64,000 nucleotides of DNA from Undaria pinnatifida (Eukaryota; Sar; Phaeophyceae; Laminariales; Alariaceae): NCBI GenBank assembly GCA_012845835.1, contig JABAKD010000002.1, forward strand, positions 27,392,710 to 27,456,709, given 5' to 3'. The position numbers and the translations under genes are program-made. Positions 61,559-64,000 of this stretch are shown here, in pieces; within the stretch, counting starts at the first letter, position 1, and each line of letters opens with the position of its first letter. A model generated the notes under the pieces. That model worked only from the letters and a program-made list of their open reading frames with translations. It ran no database searches and was not told where the DNA came from.

Positions 61559-61936
61559 TCACTGCACGAGTCCAGTGTGCTTCTTCGGAGTATATAATAA
61601 GAACAGCGGGTATCCAAGTATGTATACCAGCCGTGTAGCATGGAAAGACACGTTCTCACTGACGCCGCCGTTGTCCCAGTCTTGTAGGATATTGCTGATA
61701 ATTGTACTCGTACATTCCGCGCAGGGTGCCTGACATTTGTATGTCTTTACCATATAGTGTTCATGGTTCAGCCCCGATTGTTCTTGCTCTTTGAGCTGAG
61801 CCAGACTTTGCCCGCTGCTTTTTTTCCGCAGATGCTCCGGAGGTACCTGGTACTTGTTGAGAAACAGTTCATTAGCAATATTATACGTACATCCCTGGAA
61901 CCAAGATAACTCAAGGCGCATATTTAGTCGGTACAC
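61559..61936 (-). CDS. Hypothetical 125-codon open frame
   Basis: The frame is of ordinary composition, not caused by a repeat, and contains NELFLNKYQVPPEHLRKKSS, then a Gln/Glu-rich stretch and a C-x3-C-x2-C cluster (KCQAPCAECTS). I recognise no family. It could be an exon or chance; there is no paired splice evidence. Confidence 0.2.
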   Translation of the reverse strand: MYRLNMRLELSWFQGCTYNIANELFLNKYQVPPEHLRKKSSGQSLAQLKEQEQSGLNHEHYMVKTYKCQAPCAECTSTIISNILQDWDNGGVSENVSFHATRLVYILGYPLFLLYTPKKHTGLVQ

Positions 61937-62006
61937 AAGTACATATTTTTTCTCATTTTCTCTTTTCCCCTCTTTTTATGGTCTGGCTTGTTTGTTGTTG
62001 TCGTTG

Positions 62007-62155
62007 TTTTTTTTTCTAATCCTCCGGTGGATGGGGAAAAATCAAGCTTAAGCTCACGACACTTCCACGTAATTTCATACGCGTCGTGTGTCGGTTTTAA
62101 CTCAGATGCTTTCGCAACCCAACGCTAGCTGGCGTGTCCTTCGGATCCCGCTATA
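62007..62155 (-). mobile_element. A-tailed hairpin SINE-like element (family S2), copy 5
   Basis: Minus strand: cgctagcgttgggttgcgaa, acacgacgcgtatgaaatta, gatttttccccatccaccgg aggatt and an A run. Confidence 0.8.
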
Positions 62156-62236
62156 GCGATTGTTGTGTTCTCGTACTCGGTACGCTAGCGTTTCACTTGC
62201 TCTACCTCGATGAATTGCGACTGTTTGGTTTTACTA

Positions 62237-62400
62237 TAAACTGTAGTTGTAAGGGGAGTCGCCGACCTATATCCTTAATGAGGACACACAACTCGTAATA
62301 CGCGCGATCTGGAGTATCACACACAGCTTGCAAAGATGAGTTTCGACGAAATCTTCGATCTCACAGCTGGAGTGTATTTTCATTTTTTATAATATGTCCA
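62237..62400 (+). repeat. Family E, right part
   Basis: From actgtagttgtaaggggagt through atccttaatgaggacacaca to cacagctggagtgtattttc. Second unfilled reference for the SINE site. Confidence 0.8.
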
Positions 62401-62519
62401 TAGGTTTCACAGCAGTCGCCTGTGACCACAGAATTTTGTATCTCTGTAGGATGAATCAGCCAGTAGAGTCCTCCACTCGGTACGAGTAGACAGTACTGAC
62501 GACACCAGAATATTCTTAC

Positions 62520-63700
62520 TCAAACGCCCCACCAAATATCGAAATCCGCCACATTAATAAACACTTCACGCACAGGATATCACCTCATTATCTTTCGGGA
62601 GCCGTCCATGCTGCTGTCCCCCCCCCCCCCCCCCCCCGCCTCGAACGCCCCCTTCTTCCCCATCACCCGCACCATCGCCTAGACCTAGCACCACACGTAT
62701 AACAAACCCCTCACCTAAAGCCCTTCTCCCCCCCCCCCCCCCAACGCCCCCTCTTTTCCGACCACCTGCACGATCGCCTAGACCTAGCACCACGCGTATA
62801 ACAAGCTGCTACATATCTTTGATCTCACAGCCGAAGTGTATTTGAATATTATTCGTGACCTAAACCTCCTAAAAAATCTCCCCCCCCCTCCCCTCCCCCT
62901 CTTGCTCTCCCTTACTCAAACGCCCCACCAAATATCGAAATCCGCCACATTAATAAACACTTCACGCACAGGATATCACCTCATTATCTTTCGAGAGCCA
63001 TCCATGCCGCTGTGTATAACAAACCCCTCACCTAAAGCCCTTCTCCCCCCCCCCCCCCCAACGCCCCCTCTTTTCCGACCACCTGCACGATCGCCTAGAC
63101 CTAGCACCACGCGTATAACAAGCTGCTACATATCTTTGATCTCACAGCCGAAGTGTATTTGAATATTATTCGTGACCTAAACCTCCTAAAAAATCTCCCC
63201 CCCCCTCCCCTCCCCCTCTTGCTCTCCCTTACTCAAACGCCCCACCAAATATCGAAATCCGCCACATTAATAAACACTTCACGCACAGGATATCACCTCA
63301 TTATCTTTCGAGAGCCATCCATGCCGCTGTGTCCCCCCCCCCCCCCGCCTCGAATGCCCCCTTCTTCCCCATCACCCGCACCATCGCTTAGACCTAGCAC
63401 CACACGTATAACAAACCCGTCACCTAAAACCCTCCCCCCCCCCCCCCCCGCCCCCCCCACCCCCCCCGCCCCCCCCCCCCGCCCCCACACCCCCCACCTC
63501 CCCACCAACCCATCCCAACCCCACCCCCTCGAACACTCCACCCTCTTATTACTCACTGATTGTACGACTTACCCCAGGATATACATGATAAACTGATGTA
63601 TTATTTCCAAAACCGTCACATTTATCCCCTCAAAATAATGTATAGTTGCCAGGCACATATTGAGCTGCCCCACACGCCCCCCCCCCCCCCCCCCCCCCGC
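62520..63700. repeat. C-rich repeat block, second set, with a 317-bp tandem duplication
   Basis: 62701-63017 and 63018-63334 are nearly identical (period 317). Each has C runs, gcacgatcgcctagacctag, ttgatctcacagccgaagtg, ctaaacctcctaaaaaatct and atatcgaaatccgccaca. Flanking partial units extend to 62520 and 63700. Confidence 0.9.
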
Positions 63701-63755
63701 CCCAACCCCCCCCCCCCCCCTCCAAACCCGCTGGCTTTTGATCAAAACCAGCCCC

Positions 63756-64000
63756 CCACGTCCTTCAAAACTCCGCCCCATCCCCCTCAACGGTTATTCG
63801 ACTTACAAGATTCACTTGATAAAAGGATACATTTCCCTTTACAGCTGTCAGATTTTGTCCCCCTCAGAAACGGGTTTTATAGTTTCCGCGCACAGACTGA
63901 CTAAAATCATCCTGTTGACCCTGATAGCTACACTGTAGTTGTAAGGGGAGTCGCCGACCTATATCCTTAATGAGGACACACAACTCGTAATGCGCGCGAT
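63756..64000 (+). repeat. Family E, copy running off the window
   Basis: cccacgtccttcaaaactcc to gagtcgccgacctatatcct and taatgaggacacacaactcg, cut by the window end. Confidence 0.85.

Noticed and set aside
62520..63700. CRISPR-like regular repeats
   Set aside because: Units are 317 bp, C-rich and without short repeat-spacer structure; the DNA is eukaryotic.

Overview
This window looks like nuclear DNA of a repeat-rich eukaryote. No bacterial-style gene block, rRNA, canonical tRNA gene or CRISPR array was seen. Coding sequence occurs as short exons bounded by GT..AG signals (donors mostly GTGAGT or GTAGGT), separated by introns of about 0.5 to 2.5 kb. The kinase wording (HRDLKPDNIGF, YKMTGETGS, PEVAMCQPYNEKADVWSF) resembles tyrosine-kinase-like kinases of stramenopiles. 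My best guess is a photosynthetic stramenopile such as a brown alga; this is from memory and not proven.

The main gene is a multi-exon protein kinase on the minus strand. Seven introns joined by eye are phase-compatible from 32970 down to a stop at 20487. A likely N-terminal exon at 45254-45499 would add a 12.3 kb intron, giving a 509-residue protein on a 25 kb gene. At the left edge (22-3240, plus strand) are exons of one or two unrecognised genes, with reading-frame changes near 3005 and 3070.

Most of the rest is mobile or repeated DNA. From left to right: an AAGCTT-palindrome repeat field with a telomere-motif MITE (3540-4430); a diverged duplication with a GTT microsatellite (5320-7080); remnants of fold-back elements and non-LTR tails (9.3-18 kb); pentamer repeats (19.4-19.8 kb); and the kinase introns, which hold poly-C-tailed repeats. 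From 33.6 kb onward the repeats are strongly nested. They include tRNA-like SINEs, A-tailed hairpin SINE-like elements, miniature LTR elements with 84-bp LTRs, at least five dead non-LTR reverse-transcriptase copies (48-59 kb), a TAA-flanked 812-bp terminal-inverted-repeat element (59011-59822), and C-rich tandem duplications (62.5-64 kb).

The most interesting system is the miniature LTR element. It has identical 84-bp LTRs, 4-bp target duplications, a purine tract and a TGG primer-site position, but its 205-bp interior begins with a tRNA-like segment carrying A-box and B-box motifs instead of any gene. Copies in several states are present: full, nested, solo and a 36-bp deletion form. Several nested insertions can be compared with empty sites inside the window, so the boundaries are seen directly and not guessed.
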